Positions 4,558 through 5,296 of a stretch of DNA of 5,296 bases are shown here, in pieces (within the stretch, counting starts at the first letter, position 1; each line of letters starts with the position of its first letter). The notes under the pieces are model-generated. The model worked only from the letters and a program-made list of their open reading frames with translations. It was not told where the DNA came from and ran no database searches. This DNA comes from Desulfobacterales bacterium HSG17 (GTDB lineage Bacteria; Desulfobacterota; Desulfobacteria; Desulfobacterales; Desulfococcaceae). The DNA lies in contig JAUCGD010000235.1 in NCBI GenBank assembly GCA_030377945.1, positions 1 to 5,296 of the forward strand, given 5' to 3'. A program made the position numbers and the translations under genes.

Positions 4558-5296
4558 CTATGTGTCAGTCTTAAATTTACGCTTAAAGCCGTTCGGTTGG
4601 GGATGAAGAACAATTTCACTACATCTGAAATCAACCGCCTGATAACCGAACAGTTGCATTACATCTGTGGCAAATTCATTGCCCGCCCTCACTCGCAAAT
4701 GATCGGGCATGGTCAGGACAACATCCCACTGTCCTGCTTGCCGAAGATGGAGAATCACAGCGGTATCGCCTTCATGACGTTCCAGCAACCCATTAAGCTC
4801 TTTTAGCATATCCGGTGACACTTTATCGCTATGGGCGGTCACATGGATTTCGCCGGTGAGACGTTTTTCAGCTTCATTCATGGGGATCATGCTGTCTGCC
4901 AAGATTTTTACCGCGTTTTCCTCTCGCTGCAGTTGCCCTTGGACCAGCACCACATTGTCATGGGCTAGAAGCGGTTCCACTTCCTCAAACAAACGGTTGA
5001 AGACGGTCACCTCAATACTGCCGTGCATATCTTCCATAGTTATAAAGGCCATGGGATCGCCTCGCCGGGTCCGTATGGATTTAATGGCGGTAATCAGCCC
5101 CCCCATGCGAATTGCCTTGCCATCATCTGCTTCCTTGACGGTGACACCATTCACATTTGTAAATTTATCGAGCACTTCCTGGTGGCGATCCAGAGGATGA
5201 CCGGAAATATAAAATCCCAAAGCCCGTTCGTCCACCTTCATGTACACACCCAGTATAGTCTGCTGGATGGTGCTATTGGGCTTGGACCGCTGCTGA
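4558..5296 (-). CDS. dnaE: DNA polymerase III alpha subunit, C-terminal part (5' end outside window)
   Basis: The minus frame is open from the right edge to TAG at 4558, giving the last 245 residues of what is normally a protein of about 1,150. The GTG at 5247 is internal; 16 further in-frame codons precede it up to the edge. The diagnostic motif is ERALGFYISGHPLD (edge-numbered 23-36), which in DnaE joins the fingers/tandem HhH region to the C-terminus. An OB-fold follows (about residues 62-138): IRMGGLITAIKS..., then GDPMAFITMEDMHGSIEVTVF and NVVLVQGQL. A C-terminal domain completes it. The polymerase catalytic palm and PHP domain lie outside the window. The protein is the replicative polymerase subunit, acting with the sliding clamp. 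The kinase gene begins 16 nt downstream on the same strand, so dnaE transcription may extend into it. Confidence 0.93.
   Translation of the reverse strand, partial: QQRSKPNSTIQQTILGVYMKVDERALGFYISGHPLDRHQEVLDKFTNVNGVTVKEADDGKAIRMGGLITAIKSIRTRRGDPMAFITMEDMHGSIEVTVFNRLFEEVEPLLAHDNVVLVQGQLQREENAVKILADSMIPMNEAEKRLTGEIHVTAHSDKVSPDMLKELNGLLERHEGDTAVILHLRQAGQWDVVLTMPDHLRVRAGNEFATDVMQLFGYQAVDFRCSEIVLHPQPNGFKRKFKTDT

Noticed and set aside
4542..4634. N-terminal extension of the kinase by 31 residues from a TTG codon
   Set aside because: It would overlap the dnaE coding region by 77 nt and adds no recognisable sequence. The ATG at 4541 gives the normal start just before the first membrane helix.
4492..5200. 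Plus-strand open frames of about 104 and 114 residues opposite dnaE
   Set aside because: They are antisense shadows of dnaE and the kinase start, with no ribosome sites or plausible protein features.
5245..5247. GTG as the start of a separate 229-residue gene
   Set aside because: The frame stays open to the window edge and the protein is clearly the interior of DnaE, so this is an internal valine.

Overview
The window reads as ordinary chromosome of a Gram-negative bacterium. I infer a Desulfobacterota (delta-proteobacterial, Desulfobacteraceae-like) host. The reasons are the mix of small conserved proteins on the plus strand (a DUF6868-like membrane protein, a YwbE-type protein, a conserved single-pass membrane protein), a BaeS-type histidine kinase and a Tat-exported metallophosphoesterase. 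This placement rests on recognising protein families by eye, not on a search.

Layout: two convergent gene groups meet near position 1935-2134. The plus-strand group (74-1935) holds a membrane-anchored protein of unknown function, a SAM-dependent methyltransferase with a PCCH motif, an 81-residue two-helix membrane protein, and ywbE. Gaps between these genes are 0-14 nt, so they probably form one operon, with a weak intrinsic terminator at about 1992-2013. The minus-strand group, read from the right edge, holds the 3' part of dnaE (DNA polymerase III alpha, cut by the window edge), a BaeS-like sensor histidine kinase starting 16 nt after dnaE, and a YkuE/YaeI-type metallophosphoesterase starting 5 nt after the kinase on a TTG codon.

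Functionally, the kinase and the phosphoesterase are probably co-transcribed and both look like envelope functions. The kinase has two membrane helices flanking a periplasmic sensor region, and the phosphoesterase carries a twin-arginine signal. No response regulator is in the window. The plus-strand genes give no clear joint pathway.

The most interesting structure is in the convergent junction. A 60-bp segment (1921-1980) matches the last coding bases of the histidine kinase gene (3011-3070) at 52 of 60 positions in the same orientation. Read on the minus strand it still encodes a recognisable kinase C-terminus ending in a stop at the equivalent position. It overlaps the 3' end of ywbE antisense. 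The phosphoesterase gene is therefore bracketed by direct repeats, and the junction looks like the scar of a duplication or deletion. Next to it lies a roughly 90-bp stretch of nested inverted repeats (2020-2111) with a small attC-like core pair. I see no CRISPR array, tRNA, rRNA, intact insertion sequence, or defence or biosynthetic system here.
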